Part shown: positions 7,496 to 16,286 of the stretch, piece after piece
Position numbering within the stretch: the stretch's first letter is position 1
Layout: every line of letters starts with the position of its first letter
Source: Desulfurivibrio alkaliphilus AHT 2
GTDB taxonomy: Bacteria > Desulfobacterota > Desulfobulbia > Desulfobulbales > Desulfurivibrionaceae
Length of the DNA: 64,000 nucleotides
NCBI RefSeq assembly: GCF_000092205.1
Contig: NC_014216.1
Coordinates: forward strand, 2,361,742 to 2,425,741
Direction of reading: 5' to 3'
Translations under genes and position numbers: made by a program
Notes under the pieces: model-generated
Database searches by the model: none
Seen by the model: the letters and a program-made list of their open reading frames with translations, nothing else
Told to the model about the DNA's origin: nothing

Positions 7496-7774
7496 ATGGA
7501 CCAAGCCACACACCTTACCCCCCGGCACACCACCCAGGCGGGCGTAAACAATCAGCCCCCCGCACCTCTCCAACTGGAGCGCGTCCGCGAAGTCTGTGCG
7601 CGCACAGGCATCCCACGGAGTTCGCTATACGATCTCCTGAAGAAGGGCGAGTTCCCCCAGCCCGTGAAACTCGGCACCGGCAAGAGATCGCAGACAGCGT
7701 TCGTTTCGCACGAAATCGACGCCTGGATTGAATCACGTATGGCCGCCCGCCAGGGCAAAGAGGTGGGGCAATGA
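7496..7774 (+). CDS. AlpA-family transcriptional regulator
   Basis: 92-residue MerR-like winged-helix protein: LERVREVCARTGIPRSSLYD with LLKKGEFPQPVKLG, then a conserved end VSHEIDAWIESRMAARQG. AlpA proteins activate excision and replication genes of P4-like satellites and PICIs. The ATG at 7496 has GAGG 9 bases upstream; the one at 7487 abuts it, leaving no spacing. It overlaps the following gene by ATGA, so regulator and downstream genes are coupled. Confidence 0.88.
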   Translation: MDQATHLTPRHTTQAGVNNQPPAPLQLERVREVCARTGIPRSSLYDLLKKGEFPQPVKLGTGKRSQTAFVSHEIDAWIESRMAARQGKEVGQ

Positions 7775-8112
7775 AATCACGCCGCAAGCCCCGCCTGACC
7801 CTGGAGCAACATGATCTGGTGGCCCGCCACCTTCAAGAATACCGAGACGGACTCCTGGCGATTAGTAGGATCATCACCAGTGCTTACCCGGTTTCCCTGC
7901 CCTTTGTTGGTCGGGCAGGGAAGGCCGTCGCCGAATTGGACAAATTACGCGGCGACCTGGAAAGCGAAGCTATTCGGGACTTCCCCGAGGTCCAAACCCA
8001 ACAGGGGAAAAAGGGCGTCTACTACCGCGCCGGCTGGGATCCCTCCATTACAACCGCCGACCTTGAGGCCCTGGCCGCAAAACTAGCTCGAACCCGTGTG
8101 GCTCCGCGATGA
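7771..8112 (+). CDS. Unknown element protein, 113 aa
   Basis: Basic N-terminus (MKSRRKPRLTLEQHD) and two likely helices (LVARHLQEYRDGLLAISRII, then VGRAGKAVAELDKLRGDLES), ending with PSITTADLEALAAKLARTR. Starts within the alpA stop codon, so it belongs to the same transcript. Similar small proteins with unknown function accompany AlpA in P4-like elements. No catalytic motif is visible. Confidence 0.6.
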   Translation: MKSRRKPRLTLEQHDLVARHLQEYRDGLLAISRIITSAYPVSLPFVGRAGKAVAELDKLRGDLESEAIRDFPEVQTQQGKKGVYYRAGWDPSITTADLEALAAKLARTRVAPR

Positions 8113-8420
8113 TCGCTGCCACCCCAAAAAAAATCTTGACCCGGGCGCCCCGCTCGAGTTACGGTATTCACGTCTTTGCAATAGCACTGACCGGGATTGA
8201 CAGCCCGACACCGAAGGCGGACAACCGCCACCTATGCAGCATCGGCGGTATTTTTATGTCTGCACAAACAAACATGGCTTGCCAGTATGGGCGGGCCGTG
8301 TGGGAGGCCTCGAGCCTGCTGGTTCCTTCGGTCCAGCCTGTCAACCCGCACGGTTCCGCCCATTTTTTGTGCCTTTTCGGCGTGGGCGGAAAAACACCCC
8401 ACCACAAAAGGAGGCAAGTC
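8113..8420 (+). other. Gap with no confident gene
   Basis: Two frames stay open here, but neither has a convincing start. One is an upstream continuation of the next gene without ribosome binding site. Another, from 8234 (MQHRRYFYVCTNKHGL), has a composition unlike its neighbours. The stretch may contain a promoter or leader for the genes from 8421 onward. Confidence 0.4.
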
Positions 8421-8759
8421 ATGAACACCACCACCCCGCGCCGCCCCCCTAACTTAAGGATTATTGAGGGCGGAGCACGCACATCGACCAACACCCCCGC
8501 AACACAAAACAGCCAGCCGCCAACCAACCTCCAAATCCTGAGAAGGATTATGGCCAACAGGTCGGACGCCGAAATCTCCAACCCCACCCGTGATGTTACC
8601 TGCCCCACGCTTGCCTTGATGGTTGCCTGGCTGGGCGAAGTTCGCCGCAGCAACGACACGGACGCCGTTGCTGCTTATGAGGTCTTGCGCAGGATTCCAT
8701 CGTTCGATGAGTTTGTCCAAAAATACCTTACCGAAGCCAGGCCCTACTTTACGCGGTGA
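8421..8759 (+). CDS. Unknown element protein, 112 aa
   Basis: The ATG at 8421 follows an excellent AAAAGGAGG site. The N-terminal ~45 residues are Thr/Pro/Asn-rich and likely disordered; the rest is helical (LQILRRIMANRSDAEISN, ALMVAWLGEVRRSNDTDA, IPSFDEFVQKYLTEAR). No family recognised. It is part of the plus-strand gene series leading to the primase. Confidence 0.55.
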   Translation: MNTTTPRRPPNLRIIEGGARTSTNTPATQNSQPPTNLQILRRIMANRSDAEISNPTRDVTCPTLALMVAWLGEVRRSNDTDAVAAYEVLRRIPSFDEFVQKYLTEARPYFTR

Positions 8760-8790
8760 CACCACCCTGAAACCAAAAGGATGGCAAAAC

Positions 8791-9063
8791 ATGAAATCCC
8801 AAGAAATTTTTCAGAAAACTTTTGGCACCCCCCGCGACCCGCGCAGCCCGGAATACCGTGCCGGTGTTCTGGCCGCCCTGCGATTTCGTTTTGGTGAGGC
8901 CACGACAATCGCCACCCCGCACCAAGCCGGCACCGCCCAGGCAGACGCATTCTTTGCCGGATTGGCCGAGGGGCACGCCTTGGCTCGAGCACACCACAAG
9001 ACCATGTCCGCCAGCGCCAAAATCAAAACTGAAACCCTGGCCGCCAGTAACCAGCAGAGATAA
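8791..9063 (+). CDS. Unknown element protein, 90 aa
   Basis: Small protein starting MKSQEIFQKTFGTPRDPRS, followed by EYRAGVLAALRFRFGEA and a predicted helix with FFAGLAEGHALARAH. An AAAGG box is 10 bases before the ATG. Its stop lies 4 bases before the next start. The pattern of residues is similar to small proteins that precede primase genes in other elements, but no function can be given. Confidence 0.55.
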   Translation: MKSQEIFQKTFGTPRDPRSPEYRAGVLAALRFRFGEATTIATPHQAGTAQADAFFAGLAEGHALARAHHKTMSASAKIKTETLAASNQQR

Positions 9064-9067
9064 CCAC

Positions 9068-9664
9068 ATGACAACCGAAAGCTTACAACCCACCCGCCAA
9101 GTCATCGATGTTCATCGGTGGCTTGTGGCCAGTGGCTGGAAAGTTGGGCAAACCTTGCTATACAACCACGTCCGCGAAGGCAAGCTCACCCGCGACCCGG
9201 CGACCGGTATGTTTACGCCCCGCCGAGTCGCGGTCTACGCCCGCACCTTCTTGCGGAAAATCTCCTGCGGCAAAACAGTCGACGAAGAACAAACGGCCGC
9301 CCTGGCCCGCGAAAAAATGTTAGTCGACACGGACCTAAAACGCATTCGCCGCGAACGAGAAGAGTTCAGGCTGGCGGTCGAGCAAGGCCACTATCTGCTC
9401 CGCGACGAAGTCGAAACGATGTTGGCGGACCGCGCCGCCAGCCTAAAGGCAGATGCCACCCACCTGGCCCAGGGCGGCGCCGCCGAATTGGTGGCCCTGG
9501 CCCATGGCGATTCGTCCCGTACCGACCGCTTGGCCGCCGCCTTGCTTCGGTTTAGCGAGGATTTATTTTCGCGGTTTGACACCTCTAAAGAATTAACCGT
9601 CGAGTTCTATGACGATGAGTCGTCACCCGAGCCCCCGAACAAAAATAAAAGGACCCCGGAATGA
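9068..9664 (+). CDS. Terminase small subunit-like (Nu1-type) protein
   Basis: 198 residues. The N-terminal ~60 form a winged-helix-like segment that picks one position after another in the manner of Nu1/TerS proteins (VIDVHRWLVASGWKVGQTLL, then REGKLTRDPATGMFTPRRVA). A long charged helix follows (ALAREKMLVDTDLKRIRRE), then GHYLLRDEVETMLADRA, a layout typical of small terminase subunits. TerS selects the DNA to be packaged; satellites such as PICIs carry their own TerS to redirect a helper's large terminase. No large terminase is present here. It overlaps the primase gene by ATGA. Assignment is by domain pattern, so a plain replication accessory protein remains possible. Confidence 0.45.
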   Translation: MTTESLQPTRQVIDVHRWLVASGWKVGQTLLYNHVREGKLTRDPATGMFTPRRVAVYARTFLRKISCGKTVDEEQTAALAREKMLVDTDLKRIRREREEFRLAVEQGHYLLRDEVETMLADRAASLKADATHLAQGGAAELVALAHGDSSRTDRLAAALLRFSEDLFSRFDTSKELTVEFYDDESSPEPPNKNKRTPE

Positions 9665-12381
9665 CCGACCACCTCGAAGATTTCCGGGCGGCCATGGCCG
9701 CGGCCGGCCTGACCCCACCAGCCGATCTAGCACCGGGCCGTTTTTGTCGGTTTCCCGGACCAGGTAAGCGCCCCGGCAACAAGTCAGGGTGGTGCAAGTT
9801 GTTCGCCGATGGCCGGGGCGGTGCCTTTGGTGATTATGCCAGCGGCCTGTCCGAAACCTGGCAGGCCCACCGCGATCAACCCTTGTCCGCCGCCGACCGT
9901 GCCGCTTTTCGGCGGGAGGTAGCCGAGGCCCAAGCCAAGGCCAAAGCAGAACGGCAGGCCGCCCAAGATGCCGCCGCCAAAAAAGCGGCCTCCACCTGGA
10001 AAAAGGCCAAGCCGGCCGCCCCGAAGCACCCCTACTTGGTAAAAAAAGGCGTTGCGCCCCACGGCCTTCGCCAGGGCGGTGATGGCTCACTGCTGGTTCC
10101 GCTGCGCAACGCCGCCGGGCACATCAGATCCCTGCAAAGAATTTCTGCCACCGGCGAAAAACGTTTTCATCCCGGTGGCCAGATCACCGGCTGCTACTTC
10201 TCCCTGGGCGGCCGCCCGGCCGATGGCGGCACCCTGTTGACCTGCGAGGGTTTCGCCACCGGGGCCAGCCTCCATGAGGCTACCGGCTACCCGGTCGTGG
10301 TGGCCTTCAACACCGGCAACCTAACACCGGTAGCCAGGGCGATGCGCAAAAAGTTTCCGGCTGCCCGCCTGATCCTGGCGGCCGACGACGACGCGGCCAC
10401 CATCGGGAACCCCGGCACATCCGCCGCAACCAAAGCCGCCCTGGCGGCTGATGGCCTACTGGCCGTGCCTGACTTCGGCCCGGAGCGCCCGGAAAAGGTA
10501 ACGGACTTTAATGACCTGGCCGCCGTCGCCGGCCTCGAGGCTGTGAAAAAGTGTGTCGAGGCGGCATCCAAACCAGCCCCCGAGACCACTACCGCCCCAT
10601 CCGCCGGCACCCATGAAAAGCCGTCCGCCCCCGCCAGCCCCGCCGCCGAGGAAGAAAACGTGGAGTGGGCCGGCGGTGTGTTCAGGATGACGGAGCGTGG
10701 GCTGTACCATACCGGCCTGGATAAAGAGGGGCAGCCCACCCAGCCGGTCTTTGTCTGCTCCTGGTTCCTGGTGCTGGGCCAAACCCGCAGCCAGCAGAAC
10801 ACCCAGTGGGGCGTCTTGCTGGAGATCCGAGACCCCGACAGGGTTCATCACCAGGTCGCTGTACCACAAGAGCTGCTGCAGAATGACCGGGGCACCGCCG
10901 TCCGGCAACTGCTGGCCGACCACGGCCTGAAAATTACCATCGGCAAAAGCCGTGACCTGCTGCTGGCTTACTTGTCGTGTCACCCTTCAAAAAACCGCTA
11001 CCTCTGTGTCAATCAGCTTGGCTGGCGGGGTAGCATGTTTTTGCACCCGGCCAGGTCCATCAGCCCGGGCGCTACCACCACCGAAAAGCTGGTTCTCCAA
11101 ATGGCGGATACCAGCCATGGGTGCGCATCCGCCGGCACGGTGAAAAGCTGGAAACAGTCCGTCGCCGCCCTGGCCGCCGGCAATAGCCGCCTGGTGCTGA
11201 GCATCAGCTTGGCTTTTGCTTCACCCTTGTTGAGAGTCGCAGGCGAGGCCCTAGGCGGTATCCACCTATATGGCGGCAGTTCGACCGGCAAGAGCACCGC
11301 CGCCTTGACCGGGGCTTCCGTTTTTGGCCCCGAGGGATATCTACTGTCCTGGCGTGGCACCGACGCCGGCCTCGAAGGCCAGTTGGCCATGCGCAGCGAT
11401 TTTCCCCAATTCATTGAAGAGATCGGCGAAGCCGACACCCGCAAGCTGGCAGCCCTTATCTACACCCTGTTTAACGGTCGGGGTAAATCCCGTAGCACCA
11501 AGAGCGGCACCGCTCGGCCCCAGCAAACCTGGTACACACTGGCCTTATCCACCGGCGAATATACCCCGGCGCAAGTAATCGCCAAAGCCGGGATGCGCCC
11601 AGCCGCCGGGCTGGATATTCGCCTGGCCTGCGTTCCCGCCGACGCCGGCCAGGGCATGGGGCTGTTCGAGACAATTCACGCGGCGGAAAACCCGGCCGCC
11701 TTTGCCTTACAGATCAAGGATGCCGCCGCCGTCAATCATGGCGCCGTAGGGTTGCGCTGGTTGGAACTGGTGGTGCGGGACCGCCTGAAACTGGCAGGGG
11801 TACTGAAACGAGAGATCGACGAATTTTGCCGCCTGGAGGTTCCTGCCGGTTCATCGGGGCAGATATACCGGGTAGCCCGCCGCTTTGGTCTGTTTGCCTG
11901 TGCCGGAGAGTTGGCCAGTAAGTACGGCCTGACCGGCTGGGAGCCCGGCGAGGCCCTGGCCGCCGCCCGCACCTGTTTCGGGGTTTGGCTTGAGCGGCAC
12001 GGTGGCACCGGCGACAAGGAAACCGCCAACCTGCTGAACCAGGTCAAAAACTTCCTGGAGCTGCATGGTTCGGCCCGGTTTGAGTATGCCAGCTCGGAGA
12101 CCGGCGAACAAAAAGTGATCGGCCGCGCCGGTTTTTATGATTACGACGTCGATGGCGTCCGCCAATTCATGGTTTTCCCGACCGTTTACCGGAATGAAAT
12201 GATCGAGGGTTTCGACCCCAAAGCCGCCACCCGTATCTTGCTGGCCCACGGCTGGCTTGTGCCCGGTACCGATGGCCGCCCCAACCAGAAAATCCGCTTA
12301 CCTGGCGTGGGCCCGGCCCGAGTGTATGTGTTCAGCGGCAAGATGTGGACTGACAACCCCGAGCCCGGAGGTGAAACTTGA
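9661..12381 (+). CDS. TOPRIM/DUF927 primase-helicase
   Basis: 906-residue replication protein. After an N-terminal region with a CHC2-like substitute fold (KSGWCKLFADGRGGAFGDYA) and an Ala/Lys-rich linker (~85-125), a TOPRIM-type domain covers about 140-300, with the acidic motifs LLTCEGFATGAS (~190) and LILAADDDAA (~236). From about 340 to 640 lies the DUF927 helicase module, with the Walker A GGSSTGKST (~537) and an acidic Walker B-like FIEEIGEAD. This architecture is used by P4-like satellites and integrative elements for self-replication after excision; the likely origins are the iteron clusters. Overlaps both neighbours by 4 bases. Confidence 0.85.
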   Translation: MTDHLEDFRAAMAAAGLTPPADLAPGRFCRFPGPGKRPGNKSGWCKLFADGRGGAFGDYASGLSETWQAHRDQPLSAADRAAFRREVAEAQAKAKAERQAAQDAAAKKAASTWKKAKPAAPKHPYLVKKGVAPHGLRQGGDGSLLVPLRNAAGHIRSLQRISATGEKRFHPGGQITGCYFSLGGRPADGGTLLTCEGFATGASLHEATGYPVVVAFNTGNLTPVARAMRKKFPAARLILAADDDAATIGNPGTSAATKAALAADGLLAVPDFGPERPEKVTDFNDLAAVAGLEAVKKCVEAASKPAPETTTAPSAGTHEKPSAPASPAAEEENVEWAGGVFRMTERGLYHTGLDKEGQPTQPVFVCSWFLVLGQTRSQQNTQWGVLLEIRDPDRVHHQVAVPQELLQNDRGTAVRQLLADHGLKITIGKSRDLLLAYLSCHPSKNRYLCVNQLGWRGSMFLHPARSISPGATTTEKLVLQMADTSHGCASAGTVKSWKQSVAALAAGNSRLVLSISLAFASPLLRVAGEALGGIHLYGGSSTGKSTAALTGASVFGPEGYLLSWRGTDAGLEGQLAMRSDFPQFIEEIGEADTRKLAALIYTLFNGRGKSRSTKSGTARPQQTWYTLALSTGEYTPAQVIAKAGMRPAAGLDIRLACVPADAGQGMGLFETIHAAENPAAFALQIKDAAAVNHGAVGLRWLELVVRDRLKLAGVLKREIDEFCRLEVPAGSSGQIYRVARRFGLFACAGELASKYGLTGWEPGEALAAARTCFGVWLERHGGTGDKETANLLNQVKNFLELHGSARFEYASSETGEQKVIGRAGFYDYDVDGVRQFMVFPTVYRNEMIEGFDPKAATRILLAHGWLVPGTDGRPNQKIRLPGVGPARVYVFSGKMWTDNPEPGGET

Positions 12382-12908
12382 TCAGCCTGCGAGACTTGGC
12401 CGCCCGGCGGCCACAAAGTGTAAGCGGCGGCACCCCCACGGCACCGATCATGCCCACCGATGAACTGCAACCGCCGACGAACGGCGCCCCACCTGCCGCC
12501 ATGGCGGAAAACTGCATGCAACCGGATGATATTCCGGCTGCCCAGGGCCTGGGGTCAGGGCACGGGCCGGGCCTGTTGGCCGCGCACCGCCGCCTTGGTC
12601 GGTTGTTCTTGCCGCCCAGTGTTAACGAGCAGGCGGCTTTCCGGGCCGGTTTCGCCTGGTTGCGTCCCCGGCTGCCCCAGCTCCAGGCCGGAGGCTGGAC
12701 CCGCCCCGAGCTGTTCCGCCGCAACCGCGCCCGGCGGGGCCTGGCCTGGTTGTCCTTGTGGGCTGCGCCGGGAGTGCTGCCCGCCCTGGCAGAGTCAGGC
12801 GCGGTGGTTTTCACTCTTCACCGCGCCCTTGGCCGCAAAACAACCCAAACCGCCTGGCCGGCTGCCCGCTGCCCTGGCGTGAAACCATCAGGAGGGTCGC
12901 CCAAATGA
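12378..12908 (+). CDS. Unknown element protein, 176 aa
   Basis: Starts at TTG with GGAGGT 5 bases upstream, overlapping the primase stop. The first ~65 residues are low-complexity, rich in Pro, Ala and Gly. The second half is Trp- and Arg-rich and helical (FRAGFAWLRPRLPQLQAGG, then RRGLAWLSLWAAPGVLPALA). It may be a small partner of the primase, as replication genes often have such a companion, but no family is recognised. The following 293 bases (12909-13201) contain an in-frame upstream extension of the next gene without other signals. Confidence 0.5.
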   Translation: MISLRDLAARRPQSVSGGTPTAPIMPTDELQPPTNGAPPAAMAENCMQPDDIPAAQGLGSGHGPGLLAAHRRLGRLFLPPSVNEQAAFRAGFAWLRPRLPQLQAGGWTRPELFRRNRARRGLAWLSLWAAPGVLPALAESGAVVFTLHRALGRKTTQTAWPAARCPGVKPSGGSPK

Positions 12909-13201
12909 CCACCCAGCGGTTCATCGCTTCTGCTTATTCCGGCGTTTACCACCTTGCCGGGCCGTCGAAATATTCCCTGTGCAAGGTGGTCGAGGGCTTC
13001 GACCATGCCGCCGGGGAGCAAACCAGGTGGGGGAAAACCGACGCACCAACCCCCAACATAACCACCACCCGCCCCATCGGCCGGCGCCTGTGTCGCAACT
13101 ACGAAAAGAGAAGACAGGCCGACCAGCAAGGCGACTCAACACCAACCCAAACCGCCCGCCCGGTCGCCCACCGACTTGGCGGGGCAACAGGAGGTCACGC
13201 A

Positions 13202-13408
13202 ATGGAAGAAGAGCGATTCCCTGAGTTGGTTTACGTCCGCACCGCCGCCCAGGCCCTGGATGTCCACGTCAGCTACATTTACAAGCTGATCGAGGAAGGC
13301 CAGCTGCAAGCCATCCGCCTGGGCAAACGGGGGATCAGGATCACCCGCGACAGCCTGGAAGAATGCTTGGTCCGCCGGGGGATCAACCCCGCCGACAAGC
13401 TTGATTAA
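13202..13408 (+). CDS. Excisionase-like MerR-type DNA-binding protein
   Basis: 68 residues with a winged-helix pattern typical of excisionase and AlpA families: YVRTAAQALDVHVSYIYKLI, EEGQLQAIRLGKRGIRITRD, SLEECLVRRG. It would bend DNA at the att arms and steer integrase toward excision. AGGAGG 8 bases upstream marks the ATG at 13202. The frame remains open upstream to an ATG at 12905; that longer version would add 99 residues of unusual composition and is less likely. Confidence 0.75.
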   Translation: MEEERFPELVYVRTAAQALDVHVSYIYKLIEEGQLQAIRLGKRGIRITRDSLEECLVRRGINPADKLD

Positions 13409-13490
13409 CACCGCCGGCCGCGTCTTGTGATCGAGGCCCCGGCGAAACCCCGCTACTAAAGCGACCCCTTAACCTGTGAGGACCACCGCC

Positions 13491-14078
13491 ATGAAACACG
13501 CCACCCACCCCCTCAACGCCACCGCCACCAGCATGGTCGGATATGCCAAAGGGCTACTGGCCCGCGTTGGCTTGGCCGCCGCCACCGCCGGGCAAACGCG
13601 CAACCCCGATGGTGGCCACGGTCAAAGCCTTAACACCGGCAACCACCAAGGCATTCCCGCCGGTGGTGTCGCCGGTCAGGTTGACCCAGCCGCCCTGGAG
13701 CAAGCCAAAACGGCAGGCCGCACCGAGGCCCTGCAAGAAGCTGCTGCCACGCTTGGCGACATTAACAACCTTTGCATGCTTGCCGGTCACCCGGAAGTCC
13801 TGGGCGCCCTGATCGAGTACCGCGGTTTCGATGTTGACGGGGCGCGGGAAACCTTATTGGACTACAAGGCCGCCCTGGGCGATAGCAACCCTATCAGGTC
13901 CGGCACCTCATCAACTTACATATCGAACCCCGGCGTTAACTACTTGCTGCAAGATGCCGCTCGCCGCGCCAGCCAGTATGCCGCCGAAAGGGCCGCTTCT
14001 GCGACTGCAGAGCAGCAGCCCGAACACAAGGAAGGAGAAGCAGCCACTACGGCAGGCGAATGTCAGCCTGTCCAGTAG
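13491..14078 (+). CDS. Unknown protein, 195 aa, scaffold-like segment
   Basis: Gly/Ala/Asn-rich first ~65 residues, then ALEQAKTAGRTEALQEAAAT and a helical part (GHPEVLGALIEYRGFDVDGA, RETLLDYKAALG). A central Ala-rich helix followed by a helical tail resembles the scaffolding region found at the C-terminus of phage S49 prohead proteases, yet no protease domain is present. AGGA lies 8 bases before the ATG. If the resemblance is real, it could be a remnant or a stand-alone assembly factor; confidence in that is low. Confidence 0.5.
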   Translation: MKHATHPLNATATSMVGYAKGLLARVGLAAATAGQTRNPDGGHGQSLNTGNHQGIPAGGVAGQVDPAALEQAKTAGRTEALQEAAATLGDINNLCMLAGHPEVLGALIEYRGFDVDGARETLLDYKAALGDSNPIRSGTSSTYISNPGVNYLLQDAARRASQYAAERAASATAEQQPEHKEGEAATTAGECQPVQ

Positions 14079-14148
14079 TCGCCCATCGGCCCGGGCAACA
14101 CGCGGGCCGCAACTATAAACCCAAAACCCACGAAAGAGGCAGACCACC

Positions 14149-14934
14149 ATGAATAACCAAAGCGAAACCAGTACCACCGCAAACCTTTTCTTTGGCTTGG
14201 ACCAGGCCACGGCTGAAGAAATGGGCCGAAACTACCTTGAGGTTTCTCGGCGTCGCGCCGAGGTCCTGCGCGACCAAGTCGCAATCCACCGCGAGCTGGT
14301 CAACCTTCGTCAGCAGACCCTGGCCGGCGGAAACGTAAAGACCAAAGAAAAGCAGACCCGCGAACAAAAAGAGCAGGCAGACCTGGACCTGGAGGTTTAC
14401 GACCGCCGCTTGCTGGATCTGGAAAAGGCCATCCCCGAGCGTGTGCGCCAGGAGGCGGCGGAAGATATCGAGGCCAGCAGCCATGAAATCGAAAATACCC
14501 GCAAGGCCATCGACGCCGAAAAAGACAAGATATTGAGCCTGCTGGCCGAAGCCCTGGTTCAGCGTGAAAAAATTGAACTGACGCCGATGTTTTCCAATGG
14601 CCGGGATCGTATGCTTTCAATCCCGCTGGAAACCCGCCTGGATTTTTCGGACTTGGTGTTAAGCCTCGAGTGGAAACAGGTCTTGCAGGAGAAGGTGGAC
14701 CAACTCCGCAATCCTGAAAATGAAACCCGCCCCCTTGAGGTCCGGATAAACGACTGCCACCGCCGCCAAGAGCGGCTGGAGAAAACCATAGAAGCCCCGG
14801 ATAGCGAAGTGCTCAAGGGCCTGATCACCACCCTGGGCGGTGAAGTGGTGCAGCCCCGGCCGGCGGCAGGTTGCGCCTGTGCCGGCGGCCAAATAAAAGT
14901 CGGCGACGATCACCCGGCCGCCGCGGCGGCATAA
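14149..14934 (+). CDS. Coiled-coil element protein, 261 aa
   Basis: Charged, strongly helical protein with long coiled-coil predictions by heptad inspection at about residues 25-75 (YLEVSRRRAEVLRDQVAI), 80-150 and 185-225. The C-terminus holds a CACAGG segment and an Ala run. No enzyme motif is visible. A purine-rich site (AAGAGG) precedes the ATG. It lies between the scaffold-like protein and the tail genes, so it may be structural. Unknown family. Confidence 0.55.
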   Translation: MNNQSETSTTANLFFGLDQATAEEMGRNYLEVSRRRAEVLRDQVAIHRELVNLRQQTLAGGNVKTKEKQTREQKEQADLDLEVYDRRLLDLEKAIPERVRQEAAEDIEASSHEIENTRKAIDAEKDKILSLLAEALVQREKIELTPMFSNGRDRMLSIPLETRLDFSDLVLSLEWKQVLQEKVDQLRNPENETRPLEVRINDCHRRQERLEKTIEAPDSEVLKGLITTLGGEVVQPRPAAGCACAGGQIKVGDDHPAAAAA

Positions 14935-14947
14935 AGCACGGCCGGGC

Positions 14948-14962
14948 CGTTACAGCGTAACG
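14948..14962 (+). promoter_or_regulatory. Palindromic box CGTTAC-AGC-GTAACG
   Basis: 15-bp dyad with perfect 6-bp arms, lying in the gap before the tail genes. The same box with centre AGT is at 19704-19718, downstream of the zinc-ribbon gene. Two copies in one element at gene-free spots suggest a regulator-binding site. Confidence 0.5.
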
Positions 14963-15000
14963 AATCACGGCGGCCGAGAGGTCGCCGAACAAAGCGAATC

Positions 15001-15030
15001 GCTTGGCCGGTTCCGGATTTCCGGCCAAGC
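15001..15030 (+). terminator. 10-bp hairpin in gap before tail genes
   Basis: GCTTGGCCGG pairs with CCGGCCAAGC over a 10-base loop. No T-run follows directly. With the palindrome at 14948 it marks a probable transcription-unit boundary in the 258-base gap 14935-15192. Confidence 0.5.
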
Positions 15031-15192
15031 ACCCTGGGTTACCTGATTTGCCAGGGTAAAGAACCATCAGGCCGCCGTGCCTTGTTATTGGTACTGCCTG
15101 CCAACAGCAAGGTTGTATCCCCCCGCGTTACCGGTTTGGTGGGGCGGCAAAACACCGGGTTTTTTTATCAACCACCACCAGGAGAAATATGC

Positions 15193-15504
15193 ATGAGATA
15201 TCTTGCCGTTTGCCACCCCACCAGCCCCGTTGCCGTGCTGCTCGAGGGCGACCGCCAGGATGAAGCCCTGGCCGCCTTCCTGGATGGCGACCACCACCAA
15301 TGGATCGACCTTGCCCGCAACGATGCGGCCGAGGTTTTGCCGGACGTTGAGGATCCCCGCGACCTTTCCGAAGCCGAATTTGACGACGCCCTGTCCGCCG
15401 CCGGCGGCCGCCCGGTTCTGGACCTGGATGCCGAAATTTTGGAGCATGGCGAAAGACCAAACCACCTTCCCCAGGACTGGAGCCTGTGGTCATTGGACGG
15501 TTAG
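15193..15504 (+). CDS. Unknown acidic element protein, 103 aa
   Basis: Acidic protein starting MRYLAVCHPTSPVAVLLEGD; central part DAAEVLPDVEDPRDLSEAEF and end LPQDWSLWSLDG. AGGAGA sits 7 bases before the ATG. First gene after a probable unit boundary and followed 13 bases later by another small gene, so it may be the first of the tail operon. No family recognised. Confidence 0.6.
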   Translation: MRYLAVCHPTSPVAVLLEGDRQDEALAAFLDGDHHQWIDLARNDAAEVLPDVEDPRDLSEAEFDDALSAAGGRPVLDLDAEILEHGERPNHLPQDWSLWSLDG

Positions 15505-15517
15505 GAGGTAATTGCAA

Positions 15518-15772
15518 ATGTGTACCGATCGAGAGCTTTTGGAAAAAATCGACAAAAAACTTGATCACTTGATCCAATTGATCGGCCGGGACCTGTTGCC
15601 TGCCCCGCCGGTTGGCACGGAAGAGGACCAGGCATTGATCAACCTGGCCCGGATCGACCCCGACCGGGCGGTTGCAGCAGCCAAGGCCCGCGCCAAAGCG
15701 TTAATGCGCCGAGAACGGGAAGAACGTCGAGCGTTGCGCCAAAACACCAGTAAAACAGAGAGAACGGGGTAG
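15518..15772 (+). CDS. Unknown element protein, 84 aa
   Basis: Starts MCTDRELLEKIDKKLDHLIQ, a short coiled-coil, and ends with a very basic helix (ALMRREREERRALRQ). AGGAGGT lies 8 bases before the ATG at 15518; an in-frame TTG at 15512 is too close to the site. Small size and layout would suit a nucleic-acid or virion accessory protein. No family recognised. Confidence 0.6.
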   Translation: MCTDRELLEKIDKKLDHLIQLIGRDLLPAPPVGTEEDQALINLARIDPDRAVAAAKARAKALMRREREERRALRQNTSKTERTG

Positions 15773-15884
15773 TGGTTGCCGCTCCTGCCCTGAACGGAAA
15801 AAATAGCACCGAATAACACACCACCGTGACCAGTTTCACAATCGGCCACGGCCCATCCTACAACCATGACCTGGAGCAACCAAC

Positions 15885-16220
15885 ATGACCAACAACCCCG
15901 AGAGCAAATACACCCCCGCAATCGACACCACCCCCCGCTACGTGGAACAAGTCAAACTGACAAAACCCATCGACTTTGAGGGCAAAAAGATAGTCGAGTT
16001 GGAACTGAAAATGGGCGACCTCAGCGGTCACGACTTGCTCAAAGCCGAGCGGGAATTTGCTACCACCGGCAACTATTCGCCGGTGGCGGTAACTAGCCAA
16101 GAATACCTGGCCATTGTGGCTGGACATGCCGCTGGACTGCCAACGGATGCCATCAAATCTTTAGGCGCCCACGATTTTGCCCATGTAACCACCCTGGTGC
16201 AGAATTTTTTACTCGGGTAG
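15885..16220 (+). CDS. Phage tail assembly chaperone (Mu gp41-like)
   Basis: 111 residues matching the Phage_TAC_7 pattern: VKLTKPIDFEGKKIVELELK (a beta-rich start), followed by a helical half with LLKAEREFATTGNYSPVAVT, then SQEYLAIVAGHAAGLPTDAI. Such proteins coat the tape-measure protein during tail assembly and are always encoded just before it, as here. GGAG 8 bases upstream marks the ATG. Together with the next gene this is a true, if minimal, tail module. Confidence 0.8.
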   Translation: MTNNPESKYTPAIDTTPRYVEQVKLTKPIDFEGKKIVELELKMGDLSGHDLLKAEREFATTGNYSPVAVTSQEYLAIVAGHAAGLPTDAIKSLGAHDFAHVTTLVQNFLLG

Positions 16221-16286
16221 GCCGAACACAGGTATAACCCCACTGGCTGGCCGCCTTTAATAAACCAGAAAATAGGAGTAACAGAG

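Noticed and set aside
8109-8420. Longer version of the 112-aa gene
   Set aside because: The upstream part has no ribosome site and odd composition, while 8421 has an ideal AAAGGAGG site.
12905-13201. 99-codon N-terminal extension of the excisionase-like protein
   Set aside because: AGGAGG directly before 13202 and the complete excisionase-size domain downstream favour the short form.
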